The notes beneath the pieces were generated by a model, which saw only the letters and a program-made list of their open reading frames with translations, had not been told where the DNA came from and made no database searches. From NCBI GenBank assembly GCA_021822115.1, contig JAJZSA010000018.1, positions 1 to 40,958 of the forward strand: 40,958 nt of DNA, in the 5' to 3' direction. Below are positions 24,975 to 33,175 of the stretch, piece by piece. The position numbers were made by a program, and so were the translations under genes. Source of the DNA: Pseudomonadota bacterium. Its GTDB lineage: Bacteria; Pseudomonadota; Gammaproteobacteria; Burkholderiales; Gallionellaceae. Position 1 is the stretch's first letter. Every line of letters begins with the position of its first letter.

Positions 24975-25000
24975 TCCCCAAGTAGCACCTCAGTTGGCAA

Positions 25001-25957
25001 CTAGAATAGTGTTTGCTGGTCCTTTTGGAATTTCTTATATGCGCGATATTTTTTCCCCTGCGGGGTTTCAGTGGTGCCTCCACTGTCAGCCTTATCAAGA
25101 ACAGTAATAACAGACCATCCTGTAACTTCCACTTCCCCAATTTCATTAAACTTTCGATGGATATGCAGCACACAATTTATTTGGCTACCGTGCTGAAACG
25201 TCACTCGTTCCTGTAGTACTGAATTTTTAAACTCCACATCTTTCATCGAAAAGCTAATAGCTTCGCCGTCGTAGATACCTCGCCACTTATAGTTACCTTC
25301 TTTAAGAACCGGAGCAACGATTTCAATCCATGCCCCTTCAATAATTTCAGTCGGCAAGTTGTTATCGAAAAGAATATATTTTGTGAAATCTGCTCGCGCA
25401 ACAAGGCGCTCAGACACTACTTCTTGATTCTGAATATCAAGAACAGAGAATCCTACCTGGGTGGCTTTTTCATAAGCATTTAAATGCTTGTAGAAATTTG
25501 AACGCCTAGTCTGAATTTTTAGGTTTTTCTCTGTTGCCTTTGCTGCCCTTTCTATAGTCTCTTGCGAGGGCTTTCCTTCACCCATTTCCTTTTTTAATTT
25601 TTCGATAATCAGTTTTTTTTCTTCAATAGTCAGCTCTTGGATGACCCTATCACGCGCATCCCTCTCAGGATCGGATACTGGAGATCGACTAAGCGCCAGT
25701 GCAGAGATAATTACCGCCAATATGGTTAGCGTTGTATTTATCTGAACACTGTTTTCACCATAAGCCTTCCACCACTCGCGCAATCCCCCCTCCTCATATG
25801 GGAGACTTTCTATCGCAAATGATGTCCCTAAAGTCGTGCAGACCTCCTGAAATATTGCAAGCAGCTCTGCCTCACACTTGTTTCGAACGAATGCATTCAT
25901 CGCATGAGATTCATTCGCCAAGTAGTAGTGAATTTGAAATTTATCTGCAACTTGCAT
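25001..25957 (-). CDS. AT-rich unknown membrane-associated protein
   Basis: A 318-aa protein. Residues about 70-95 form one membrane helix (VQINTTLTILAVIISALALS). Next is a charged helical stretch (DPERDARDRVIQELTIEEKK, LIIEKLKKEMGEGKP) that could form a coiled coil, and then a beta-rich C-terminal half. Base composition is clearly richer in A+T than its neighbours, which suggests recent transfer. ATG 25957 follows GGAG five bases upstream; a GTG two codons earlier is possible. I recognise no family. It sits next to the Mrr nuclease, so a defence role is possible but unproven. Confidence 0.65.
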   Translation of the reverse strand: MQVADKFQIHYYLANESHAMNAFVRNKCEAELLAIFQEVCTTLGTSFAIESLPYEEGGLREWWKAYGENSVQINTTLTILAVIISALALSRSPVSDPERDARDRVIQELTIEEKKLIIEKLKKEMGEGKPSQETIERAAKATEKNLKIQTRRSNFYKHLNAYEKATQVGFSVLDIQNQEVVSERLVARADFTKYILFDNNLPTEIIEGAWIEIVAPVLKEGNYKWRGIYDGEAISFSMKDVEFKNSVLQERVTFQHGSQINCVLHIHRKFNEIGEVEVTGWSVITVLDKADSGGTTETPQGKKYRAYKKFQKDQQTLF

Positions 25958-25997
25958 AACCACTCCAATTACTTTCCATTCGAAATAGACCGCAAAG

Positions 25998-26103
25998 CAA
26001 ACGGGTTTGCATCGAACTATTCTTCACCCACAGCCCGCTTCCGCCACAAATCCTATCCCGCCCCTCTTCCCGCACCAAGCAGAAATTTGGCCTATATATT
26101 TTT
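25998..26103 (+). repeat. Diverged 106-bp direct repeat, copy A
   Basis: Copy A begins CAAACGGGT and ends with the exactly conserved 25-bp block at 26079-26103 (core AATTTGGCCTATATATTTTT). It is directly repeated at 26555-26660. The two copies have equal length, with the end blocks conserved and the middle diverged. Confidence 0.6.
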
Positions 26104-26121
26104 CAGGCTCACACAGCCCCG

Positions 26122-26553
26122 CTACAACTCCACACACCCGAACAACTCCCCCAGCGAATCCATGATGCAGTCCGGCTGACGCACTGCGTTCTTCTCGCAG
26201 CCTTCCCGGTACTTGCCCGTCCTGACCAGCACACCTTTCATCCCCGCTTCCTTGCCGCCTCCGACATCGGTTTCGATGTCGTCACCTATCATGGCGACGG
26301 CTGCGGCGGGTAGCCGGAGGGATTGCAACGCGAGGTCGAAGAAGCTGCGGCTGGGTTTGCCGATGATGTGCGCCTGTTTGCCGCTGACGTATTCCAGCCC
26401 GGCGACGAAGGCGCCGATGTCCACTTGCAAGCCGTCCTCGCCCTGGAAGAACTTGTTCTTGTGCATGGCGATCAGCCCGGCACCGGCATGCGGTTGCGCG
26501 AAGATCTTGTTGATGAGCGGGTAGCTCCAGGCGGCACCGATGTCGCCGACCAA
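26122..26553 (-). pseudogene. HAD-IIA phosphatase, 3' fragment
   Basis: A 143-codon frame matching the C-terminal part of HAD-IIA hydrolases: GEDGLQVDIGAFVAGLEYVSG, HIIGKPSRSFFDLALQSLRL and AVAMIGDDIETDVGGGKEAG, with the motif III Lys and motif IV GDD. The N-terminal Asp nucleophile motif (DxDGT) and about 100 residues are missing. A stop codon precedes the frame at once, and there the repeat copy B begins, so the 5' part was replaced. The only start is a TTG. It is most likely non-functional. Confidence 0.85.
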
Positions 26554-26554
26554 T

Positions 26555-26660
26555 CAAACGAGTCGGCATCGATAAATTTTCTGCGCCCACCGGATTCCGC
26601 ACCGAATCCCATCTCGCCCAATTCCACCCAGCCCGGCAGAAATTTGGCCTATATATTTTT
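26555..26660 (+). repeat. Diverged 106-bp direct repeat, copy B
   Basis: Copy B begins CAAACGAGT immediately beside the broken end of the HAD fragment and ends with the same 25-bp block (26636-26660) as copy A. The pair brackets the fragment 557 bp apart. Confidence 0.6.
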
Positions 26661-26690
26661 GAGCGATATCGCAGCCTGATGCCTCGCGTG

Positions 26691-26718
26691 TTGACGCCAC
26701 ACTCTCTGCGGGGATAAT
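26691..26718 (+). promoter_or_regulatory. Sigma-70 promoter of the double cNMP-domain gene
   Basis: TTGACG and GATAAT are separated by 16 nt, 60 nt upstream of the gene start. It lies just outside repeat copy B. Confidence 0.55.
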
Positions 26719-26778
26719 GCGCCATCTGTTTGTTGCGGGACTTTGTGCCGCGACTTCCTTCTTGGTGAGCATCCGGTC

Positions 26779-27624
26779 ATGAACAGTTTCGATCTCACGA
26801 TCCCCCCTTCCAAGTCCAGCTACGACGCGAAAGCCGCGTTGAAATTCTTCGAGGCGGCCGGCGAAACCAAGGATGTGAAAGCTGGCAAGACGCTGTTCAA
26901 GGAGAACAGCAAGGCCAGCCCGCTGCTGCTGCAAAAGGACAAGATGTATTACTTGCTGGAGGGCGTGGTGGAGCTGACTGCGAACTCGAAGCCGGTGGCA
27001 CTGGTGCGCGCGGGCGAGTTGTTTGGCGAGATGACGCTGATCACCGGCCTGCCGCGCACGGCGACCGCGAAGGCCCAGACGGATTGCCGGCTGATCATGC
27101 TGGACAGGGAGCAGCTACAGGCTGCGTTGCAGACGTCTCCCGAATTCGCGTTGTTGCTGATGTATTTCATGATCACGCGCTTGCGCGATTCGCTTGCACA
27201 TTTGAACGGCGGCACGGGCGGCGATGCGCTGCTGAAGGATTCCGCCGTGTTCGACAGGAAGCTGCTGAAGAGTCTGGCGGATGAATTCGACCACAGCGCG
27301 CGCATCCGTTATCCGGCGGACAAGTTGATCATCCAGGAAGGCCAGATGGGCGCGCTGATGTATGTGGTGCTGAGCGGGACGGTGGAGATCGCCATCCAGA
27401 ACAAGACCGTGGGCACGATCGGGGCGGGCGGGATGCTGGGCGAGATGGCGTTGATCTCGCGTGCGGAGCGCGTTGCCAGCGCTACCGCCAAAACAGACTG
27501 CGAGCTGCTGGCGATCAACCGCGAGGTATTTCTGGATATGGTCAGCGCGAATCCGAAGTTCGCCATCTCGTTGTTGGGTGCGGTCGGTCAGCGTGCACAC
27601 TTCATCGCATCGATGCGGACTTAG
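26779..27624 (+). CDS. Protein with two cyclic-nucleotide-binding domains
   Basis: A 281-aa protein made of two Crp-like beta-barrel domains with no DNA-binding or catalytic domain. The first barrel has LLEGVVELTANSKPVALVRA-GELFGEMTLITGLPRTATAKA; the second has YVVLSGTVEIAIQNKTVGTI-GAGGMLGEMALISRAERVASA. GE(M) followed by R-T/V-A resembles the phosphate-binding cassette, but the usual Arg is followed by different residues, so nucleotide binding is uncertain. ATG 26779 (MNSFDLTIPP) is preferred. Effector domains of this kind often regulate a partner protein, but none is visible next to it. Confidence 0.85.
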   Translation: MNSFDLTIPPSKSSYDAKAALKFFEAAGETKDVKAGKTLFKENSKASPLLLQKDKMYYLLEGVVELTANSKPVALVRAGELFGEMTLITGLPRTATAKAQTDCRLIMLDREQLQAALQTSPEFALLLMYFMITRLRDSLAHLNGGTGGDALLKDSAVFDRKLLKSLADEFDHSARIRYPADKLIIQEGQMGALMYVVLSGTVEIAIQNKTVGTIGAGGMLGEMALISRAERVASATAKTDCELLAINREVFLDMVSANPKFAISLLGAVGQRAHFIASMRT

Positions 27625-27728
27625 CGGATAACCAACTCCGCAGCTCGACTCTGGCTGGCCCTGCCGAGTGCTTTCGCTTCAATCGAATGCGCCGGCATTT
27701 AGCTTCAGCATGCCGCGATGCCTCAGCG

Positions 27729-28346
27729 CTATTTGGTGCAACACGTGGTGGCTGCGCGATGGGCGACGACTTCGCGCAGGATGCGGATGCCGCCATACAG
27801 CACCAGCCCGGCGATGGCGGTGCCGATGAGCAGGTCCGGGTAACGGTTGCCCAGCAGCCATACCAGTGCGCCCGAGACGATCACACCGAGATTGGCGATC
27901 ACATCGTTGGCGGAGAAGATGAGCGAGGCGCGCATGTGCACGCCGCCATCGCGATGCCGGGCGATGAGCAGCAGGCAGATGCTGTTCGCCAGCAGTGCGA
28001 CGGCACCGACGCCCATCATGAGCATGCTCACCGGTTCGCTGCCGTAGAGGAAACGACGCAGCACGTCGGCCAGGACCAGTACGGCCAGCGCCATCTGCAA
28101 GATGCCGCTCAACCTGGCTGCGCGATCCTGCAAGCCGGCTGCTTTGCCTACCGCATACAGACTGATGGCATACACGAGCGCATCGGCCAGCATGTCGAGC
28201 GAGTCGGCGATGAGGCCGGTCGATTGCGCCAGCCAGCCCAGCACGATCTCGAACAGGAACATGGCGGCATTGATGCCCAGTACGATGCGCAGCGTTTGCC
28301 GCTCTTGTTCGTTGCGCGCTTCCATCTCACATCCACAACCCGCCAT
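27729..28346 (-). CDS. CDF-family cation transporter
   Basis: A 205-aa inner-membrane protein with five to six helices. TLRIVLGINAAMFLFEIVLG, GLIADSLDMLADALVYAISL with the AD-SxDMxxDA metal-binding Asp pair, and HMRASLIFSANDVIANLGVI with the second HxxxD-like site are typical of cation diffusion facilitators. The cytoplasmic C-terminal domain of larger members is missing. A Cys-rich start, MAGCGCEM, may bind metal. It probably exports divalent metal. ATG 28346 follows GGGAG. The start is chosen over an in-frame ATG 57 nt upstream. Confidence 0.88.
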   Translation of the reverse strand: MAGCGCEMEARNEQERQTLRIVLGINAAMFLFEIVLGWLAQSTGLIADSLDMLADALVYAISLYAVGKAAGLQDRAARLSGILQMALAVLVLADVLRRFLYGSEPVSMLMMGVGAVALLANSICLLLIARHRDGGVHMRASLIFSANDVIANLGVIVSGALVWLLGNRYPDLLIGTAIAGLVLYGGIRILREVVAHRAATTCCTK

Positions 28347-28446
28347 GCCCTGCTCCCTGTCATTCAATTGCGCGAATCTGGCGCATTCCTGGTTGCAACG
28401 CAAGTCACTGTAATCAATAGTCTTATCGCACAGCAGGAAATACTAG

Positions 28447-28474
28447 GGAACTTTTCTCAAGTATTGCCATCTGA
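28447..28474 (+). promoter_or_regulatory. Sigma-E-like (ECF) promoter
   Basis: GGAACTT at 28447-28453 and TCTGA at 28470-28474, separated by 16 nt, match the RpoE-type promoter GGAACTT-N16-TCTGA. The transcript would start near 28481, about 43 nt before the 36-aa gene. Confidence 0.6.
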
Positions 28475-28523
28475 TGCACGTCCGCAGCGTGCGGGCAACA
28501 TTGCGTTAACAGAGAGGTATCAA

Positions 28524-28634
28524 ATGAAAAAAGCTTATGAAGGTGTATCCAAGTTCGTTCGCATGATCGTCACCGGCGTGGTCTCGTTCATCGTTGCGCT
28601 GCCGACTTTCACATCCATCAGCGCATCCCTCTGA
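28524..28634 (+). CDS. 36-aa membrane peptide
   Basis: MKKAYEGVSKFVRMIVTGVV is followed by SFIVALPTFTSISASL: a short basic amphipathic start and one hydrophobic helix. ATG 28524 is preceded by GAGAGG eight bases away. The gene has its own ECF-like promoter and is closed by a strong terminator, so it is a stand-alone unit. No family recognised; stress-induced membrane peptides of similar size exist in other bacteria. Confidence 0.6.
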   Translation: MKKAYEGVSKFVRMIVTGVVSFIVALPTFTSISASL

Positions 28635-28649
28635 CGCGGCGAACGACGA

Positions 28650-28680
28650 CGCCCCGGTGCCTGTGCACCGGGGCGTTTTT
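28650..28680 (+). terminator. Strong intrinsic terminator
   Basis: An 11-bp stem CGCCCCGGTGC/GCACCGGGGCG with loop CTGT and a T5 tail, after the 36-aa gene. Confidence 0.92.
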
Positions 28681-28726
28681 ATTTGGTCGCGGTAGAATCG
28701 CGGCTCACATCCACAGGCATGACAAC

Positions 28727-29698
28727 ATGAAACGCATCGGCATCCTCACCAGCGGCGGCGACGCACCCGGCATGAACGCAGCGATACGCGCGGTGGTGCG
28801 CGCGGCGGCTTATCACGGACTGGAAGTGTTCGGCATCGAGCACGGCTACCAAGGCATGATGGCCGGTGCGATCCGCCCGCTCGGGCCGCGCGACGTGAGC
28901 GGCATCATCAATCGCGGCGGCACCATCCTGCATACCGCGCGCAGCCGCGATTTCATGCAGCCGGAAGGTCGCGCACAGGCAGCCACCCATCTGCAACGGT
29001 CCGGCATCGAGGCCATCGTGGTCATCGGTGGCGACGGTTCCTATCGCGGTGCGGAAGCCTTGCAGCGCGAGTTCGGTATCCGCTGCATCGGCCTGCCGGG
29101 CACCATCGACAACGATATCGGCGGCACCGATGCCACCATCGGTTTCGACACGGCGATCAATACGGCGATGGAGGCCATCGACCGCATCCGCGATACGGCC
29201 AACTCGCACGACCGCATCTTCTTCGTCGAAGTGATGGGCCGCCAGAACGGCTATGTGGCGATGATGAGCGGATTGGCCGGCGGCGCCGAGGACATCATGC
29301 TGCCGGAAGCGGGCAGCACCGTGGAAGGGTTGATCGAGCGCCTGCGCGATGGCCAGCGGCGCGGCAAGAGATCGTCCATCGTGGTGGTGGCGGAAGGCTG
29401 CCAGCATGGCGGTGCGGCGGCACTGGCCAAGCTGGTGAGCGAACGTTCGGAATACACGGACAACCGCGTGACGGTGATCGGCCACCTGCAACGCGGCGGT
29501 TCGCCCACCGCCTTCGACCGCGTGCTGGCCAGCCGCATGGGCGTGCGCGCCGTGGAAGCGCTGATGAGCGGCGAATCCAGCAAGATGGTGGCGATCGCAG
29601 GACGCGAACTGCTGCTGCGCCCGCTCAGCGATTCGTGGACGCAGCGCTCGCGCTTCGACGATGAGTTGCTGCATGTCTCGCAGGTATTGAGCGTCTGA
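28727..29698 (+). CDS. pfkA: 6-phosphofructokinase (ATP-type)
   Basis: A 323-aa PfkA: MKRIGILTSGGDAPGMNAAI, then VVIGGDGSYRGAEAL and GLPGTIDNDIGGTDATIGFD, with the PGTIDND sequence of ATP-dependent enzymes rather than the PKTIDND of PPi-type ones. MGRQNGYVAMMSGLAGGA and GHLQRGGSPTAFDRVLASRMG are also typical. It phosphorylates fructose-6-phosphate to fructose-1,6-bisphosphate in glycolysis. ATG 28727 is used. It is monocistronic as far as I can see, and about 46 nt after a terminator. Confidence 0.96.
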   Translation: MKRIGILTSGGDAPGMNAAIRAVVRAAAYHGLEVFGIEHGYQGMMAGAIRPLGPRDVSGIINRGGTILHTARSRDFMQPEGRAQAATHLQRSGIEAIVVIGGDGSYRGAEALQREFGIRCIGLPGTIDNDIGGTDATIGFDTAINTAMEAIDRIRDTANSHDRIFFVEVMGRQNGYVAMMSGLAGGAEDIMLPEAGSTVEGLIERLRDGQRRGKRSSIVVVAEGCQHGGAAALAKLVSERSEYTDNRVTVIGHLQRGGSPTAFDRVLASRMGVRAVEALMSGESSKMVAIAGRELLLRPLSDSWTQRSRFDDELLHVSQVLSV

Positions 29699-29706
29699 CG
29701 CCCCGG

Positions 29707-29753
29707 TTGACACCAGAACGAACGTTCTTTACGATGCGCAGAACGTTCGTTCT
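29707..29753 (+). promoter_or_regulatory. umuDC promoter with two GAAC-N4-GTTC operators
   Basis: TTGACA (29707) and TACGAT (29730) form a consensus sigma-70 promoter with a 17-nt spacer. Two palindromes, AGAACGAACGTTCT (29715-29728, inside the spacer) and AGAACGTTCGTTCT (29740-29753, at the start site), fit GAAC-N4-GTTC and lie 25 bp apart. This is the LexA box of Gram-positive type rather than the CTGT-N8-ACAG box. Confidence 0.8.
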
Positions 29754-29766
29754 TGATGATTCAGCC

Positions 29767-30246
29767 ATGTGCCAAGCCACCTTCGATTTCGCTAGCCGCG
29801 CCCGCCTGCCGCATCAGGCGAATCTGCTCTCGCTGATGCACCCCAACCGTTCCCTGTTCGAGAAACACCGTGCGCTGTTGCGCAAGGCCATACCGGCCGG
29901 CTTCCCTTCGCCGGCGGATGATTATGTCGAGCGCCGCTTGAGCCTGGACGAGCATCTGATCGAACACAAGGAATCGACCTTCTTCATGCGCGTGGCCGGA
30001 CATTCGATGCGCGGCCTGGGCATCTACGACGGCGACCTGCTGATCGTCGACCGCGCCCTGCCCGCACGCGACGGCTGCGTAGTGGTGGCGGTGATCGATG
30101 GCGAATTCACCCTCAAGCAACTGTGCTACACCGCACACGGCCGCGTGTTACGCGCCGCACATCCCGACTACCCCGACATCCCCATCCCGGAAGGCGCCGA
30201 TTTCGCCATCTGGGGGGTGGTGCAGTGGAACGTGCACAAGGTGTGA
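29767..30246 (+). CDS. umuD: UmuD-type protease/polymerase V subunit
   Basis: A 159-aa Umu[22 protein letters not shown] contains the autocleavage junction (Ala-Gly here, Cys-Gly in E. coli). The catalytic Ser is in [20 protein letters not shown], the Lys in [11 protein letters not shown]. RecA-stimulated self-cleavage gives UmuD', which joins UmuC in translesion polymerase V. ATG 29767 (MCQATFDF) lies about 25 nt after the predicted start site; the upstream frame overlaps the promoter. It overlaps umuC. Confidence 0.92.
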   Translation: MCQATFDFASRARLPHQANLLSLMHPNRSLFEKHRALLRKAIPAGFPSPADDYVERRLSLDEHLIEHKESTFFMRVAGHSMRGLGIYDGDLLIVDRALPARDGCVVVAVIDGEFTLKQLCYTAHGRVLRAAHPDYPDIPIPEGADFAIWGVVQWNVHKV

Positions 30247-31520
30247 CGCCGCGCGCGATCGCGCTGGTCGATTGCAATAATTTCTATGTCTCTTGCGAGC
30301 GCCTGTTCCAGCCCAGGCTGGAAGGCCGGCCGGTGGTGGTGCTCTCCAACAATGACGGCTGCGTGGTCTCGCGTTCGCAGGAAGCCAAGGCGCTCGGCGT
30401 GAAGATGGCTGCGCCCTGGCATCAGATGCAGGCGCTCGCCAGACGCCACGGCATCATCGCCTTCTCTTCCAACTATGCGTTGTATGCGGATATCTCCAGT
30501 CGCGTGATGCGACTGCTCGCAGGTTTCAGTCCGCGCCAGGAAGTGTATTCCATCGACGAATCCTTCCTCGACCTGAGCGGCTTGCCGGGCGACCATATCG
30601 AGTATGCGCGCGGCATCCGCAAGAGGGTGCAACACGACATCGGCATTCCGGTATGTGTGGGCATCGCAGCCAACAAGACGCTGGCCAAACTGGCCAACCA
30701 TGTCGCCAAGCAGGATGTACGCCGTGGTGGCACCTGCGACTTCAACAGCCTCGCACCGTCCGAACTGGATGATTTGTTCGCCGCGCTGGAAGTGGGCGAC
30801 GTATGGGGCGTGGGCCGCCGCACTGCGGGCGCACTGAATGAACTGGCCATCCATAGCGTACTCGATCTCAAACGCGCATCGACGAGCCTGCTGCGTACCC
30901 GCTTCGGGGTGACGCTGGAGCGCACGGTGAGTGAGTTGCACGGCCATACCAGTCTGGAACTGGAAGATGTGGCCCGCGCACGCCAGCAGATCATCTGCTC
31001 GCGCTCCTTTGGCCGACTCACTTCAAGCCTGGCTGAACTGGAGCAAGCCACCATCGCGTACACCACGCGCGCCGTGGAGAAATTGCGCCAGCAGGGAGCG
31101 CTGGCCGATACGCTGCACCTCTATCTGCGCACCAATCCGCATCGCACCGAAGATCAGCACGAGCAAGCCACGATGCTGCCGCTGGCCAGTGCGAGCGACG
31201 ATACGCGCCGTTTCTGCAAGGCAGCCTTGTACGGATTGCGACGGATCTATCGCAGTGGTTTCGCCTATCAGAAAGTCGGCATCGCACTGGGTGGCATCCA
31301 GCCGATCCAGACGCATACGGGCTCGCTGTTCACAGACGACGAAACGGAGCGCAGGTCGCGCATGCTGATGGACACCATGGATGCGATCAACCAGCGCATG
31401 GGCAGCGGCACCCTCAAGCTGCTGGGTGAAGGATTGAAGCAGGAGTGGGCGATGCGCAGCGGCAATCGCTCGCCGCGCTACACCTCGGAATGGTCTGAGC
31501 TACAGACCTGCCGGAGCTGA
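30243..31520 (+). CDS. umuC: DNA polymerase V catalytic subunit
   Basis: A 425-aa Y-family polymerase: [57 protein letters not shown] with the catalytic Asp-Glu, [18 protein letters not shown], and [19 protein letters not shown]. coli UmuC has 422 residues. GTG 30243 overlaps the umuD stop as GTGA; an alternative GTG 30225 has a better ribosome-binding site (GGGGGGTGG), so the exact start is unsure. It performs error-prone DNA synthesis under SOS control. Confidence 0.92.
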   Translation: MTPRAIALVDCNNFYVSCERLFQPRLEGRPVVVLSNNDGCVVSRSQEAKALGVKMAAPWHQMQALARRHGIIAFSSNYALYADISSRVMRLLAGFSPRQEVYSIDESFLDLSGLPGDHIEYARGIRKRVQHDIGIPVCVGIAANKTLAKLANHVAKQDVRRGGTCDFNSLAPSELDDLFAALEVGDVWGVGRRTAGALNELAIHSVLDLKRASTSLLRTRFGVTLERTVSELHGHTSLELEDVARARQQIICSRSFGRLTSSLAELEQATIAYTTRAVEKLRQQGALADTLHLYLRTNPHRTEDQHEQATMLPLASASDDTRRFCKAALYGLRRIYRSGFAYQKVGIALGGIQPIQTHTGSLFTDDETERRSRMLMDTMDAINQRMGSGTLKLLGEGLKQEWAMRSGNRSPRYTSEWSELQTCRS

Positions 31521-31536
31521 TAGCCCCGGCTGCGGA

Positions 31537-31911
31537 TCAATAACCGACCAAGCGCCCTTCGATCTGCGGCAGTTCGAAATCGACGATCAATGCCGCGATG
31601 AGGCGCGCTACGGTCTCGGAGGCGATCACGGTATGCAGATTGTTGCTGGCCAACAGTTTGCTGCGCAGCTCGCGCCGCACTTCAGGTTTGCCGGTAAGGT
31701 CGAACAGGATGTCCACTGACTCGCCCATCGCCACGATCTCATCCAGCACAACCAGCTTGACGCCGGCGGCTTGCGCCTGGGCCTTGCCCGGCGTGTCGCC
31801 GATCTCGGCGACACATACCAGATTGAGGTTCTGTTGCTTGTCCAGCATGGCGCCCAGAAATGCGGTACCGATCCTGCCCAAGCCAATGATGGCGATATTC
31901 TGCTTGTTCAT
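31537..31911 (-). CDS. NAD(P)-binding Rossmann-fold protein, short
   Basis: A 124-aa protein with dinucleotide-binding motif IAIIGLGRIGTAFLGAML near its start (GxGxxG), then LVCVAEIGDTPGKAQA and a helix-strand continuation VDILFDLTGKPEVRREL. It resembles the N-terminal half of homoserine or acetaldehyde dehydrogenases but has no catalytic domain. ATG 31911 follows GGGAGTAG. It may be a regulatory NAD(P)-sensing protein, or a remnant. It stands alone between umuC and the tRNA. Confidence 0.65.
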   Translation of the reverse strand: MNKQNIAIIGLGRIGTAFLGAMLDKQQNLNLVCVAEIGDTPGKAQAQAAGVKLVVLDEIVAMGESVDILFDLTGKPEVRRELRSKLLASNNLHTVIASETVARLIAALIVDFELPQIEGRLVGY

Positions 31912-32066
31912 GTGCGCTACTCCCTTGTCAGATTGAATCCCCCTTGGCACGACGCAGTATATAGAAAGTCGCACGCAAGCGAGACGATGCAGCCAACACG
32001 GCTACGCCCAAGCCCGAACGACTCAGGCACGATCGACGAATATTGAAGGAGGGATCCGACCAGGAA

Positions 32067-32143
32067 TGGTCGGAGTGAGAGGATTCGAACCTCCGGCCCC
32101 TGCGTCCCGAACGCAGTGCTCTACCAGGCTGAGCTACACTCCG
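32067..32143 (-). tRNA. tRNA-Pro(CGG)
   Basis: Minus-strand cloverleaf. Acceptor CGGAGTG pairs with CACTCCG and is followed by A-CCA (encoded). The D-arm is AGCTCAGCCTGGTAGAGC. The anticodon arm is CTGCG-TTCGGGA-CGCAG with anticodon CGG, decoding CCG. The T-arm contains GGTTCGAATCC. Length 77 nt. Confidence 0.97.
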
Positions 32144-32158
32144 ATGCTGCTTGTGAAA

Positions 32159-33121
32159 CTAAAATTGCCGCGTGGCGGCAAAGTTTGCTAATTCTACCAG
32201 AGCGCGTTTGAAATGAGTATCGGCAAATGAAGAAATCGCTGCACATGCCGCTTCCGCCTCACGCAGGGCCTGCTGGCGCGTGAAATCCAGCGCGCCGGTG
32301 GCCTGGATGATGGCCTGCACTTCGGGCAACCGCGCCACATCCCCTTCCTCGATGGCGGCACGCACCACGGCAGCCTGCTCGGCGGTACCGGTCTGCATGG
32401 CATGGATCAGGGGCAGTGTGGGTTTGCCTTCGGCCAGGTCGTCGCCCAGATGCTTGCCGGTCTGTGCCTCGTCGGCGGAATAGTCCAGCACGTCGTCGAT
32501 CAACTGGAACGCGGTGCCCAGATGCATGCCGTACTTGGCGGCCGCTTCTTCGTCTGCCGCGCTCGCCTTACCGAGGATGGCCCCCAGCCGCATCGCCGCT
32601 TCGAACAGTTTGGCGGTCTTGCAGTGGATCACGCGCATGTAGTTGGCCACATCGACATCGGCATCGTGGCAGTTGAGCAGTTGCAACACCTCGCCCTCGG
32701 CGATCACGTTGGTCGCGTCGGCCAGCACCTGCATCACGCGCATCTCGCCGGTCTCCACCATCATCTGGAACGCGCGCGAATAGAGGAAGTCACCCACCAG
32801 CACGCTGGCCGCGTTGCCGAACAGCGCATTGGCGGTCTGGCGTCCGCGGCGCAGTTCGGATTCATCCACCACATCGTCATGCAGCAAGGTCGCGGTGTGG
32901 ATGAACTCCACCACGGCCGCCAGGTTGTGATGCTGCACGCCCTGATAGCCGAAGGCCTGGGCGGACAGCAACACCAGCGCCGGGCGCAGGCGCTTGCCGC
33001 CGCTGTTCACGATGTATTCGCCGATCTGGTTGACCAGCACCACTTCGGAATGCAGGCGCGTGCGGATCACCGCATCGACCGCCGCCATGTCCGGCGCGAG
33101 CAACTGTTTCAGATCATCCAA
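32159..33121 (-). CDS. ispB: Octaprenyl/polyprenyl diphosphate synthase
   Basis: A 320-aa trans-polyprenyl synthase. The first Asp-rich motif is ATLLHDDVVDESELRRGR, the second FQLIDDVLDYSADEAQTGKH; GGKRLRPALVLL and GEVLQLLNC are also typical. It builds the isoprenoid side chain of ubiquinone or menaquinone at the membrane. The start is TTG 33121, chosen because GGGAGG lies six bases upstream and no ATG fits. It is the last gene before the tRNA on this strand. Confidence 0.95.
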   Translation of the reverse strand: MDDLKQLLAPDMAAVDAVIRTRLHSEVVLVNQIGEYIVNSGGKRLRPALVLLSAQAFGYQGVQHHNLAAVVEFIHTATLLHDDVVDESELRRGRQTANALFGNAASVLVGDFLYSRAFQMMVETGEMRVMQVLADATNVIAEGEVLQLLNCHDADVDVANYMRVIHCKTAKLFEAAMRLGAILGKASAADEEAAAKYGMHLGTAFQLIDDVLDYSADEAQTGKHLGDDLAEGKPTLPLIHAMQTGTAEQAAVVRAAIEEGDVARLPEVQAIIQATGALDFTRQQALREAEAACAAISSFADTHFKRALVELANFAATRQF

Positions 33122-33175
33122 GGACTTCCTCCCGTTCCCGGCGCATTCCGCACTCTTGTGAAGGCGCGCATTCTC

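Noticed and set aside
25998..26660. Integron attC cassette sites
   Set aside because: There is no GTTRRRY core pair, no integrase, and the repeats share a fixed 25-bp end that attC sites do not.
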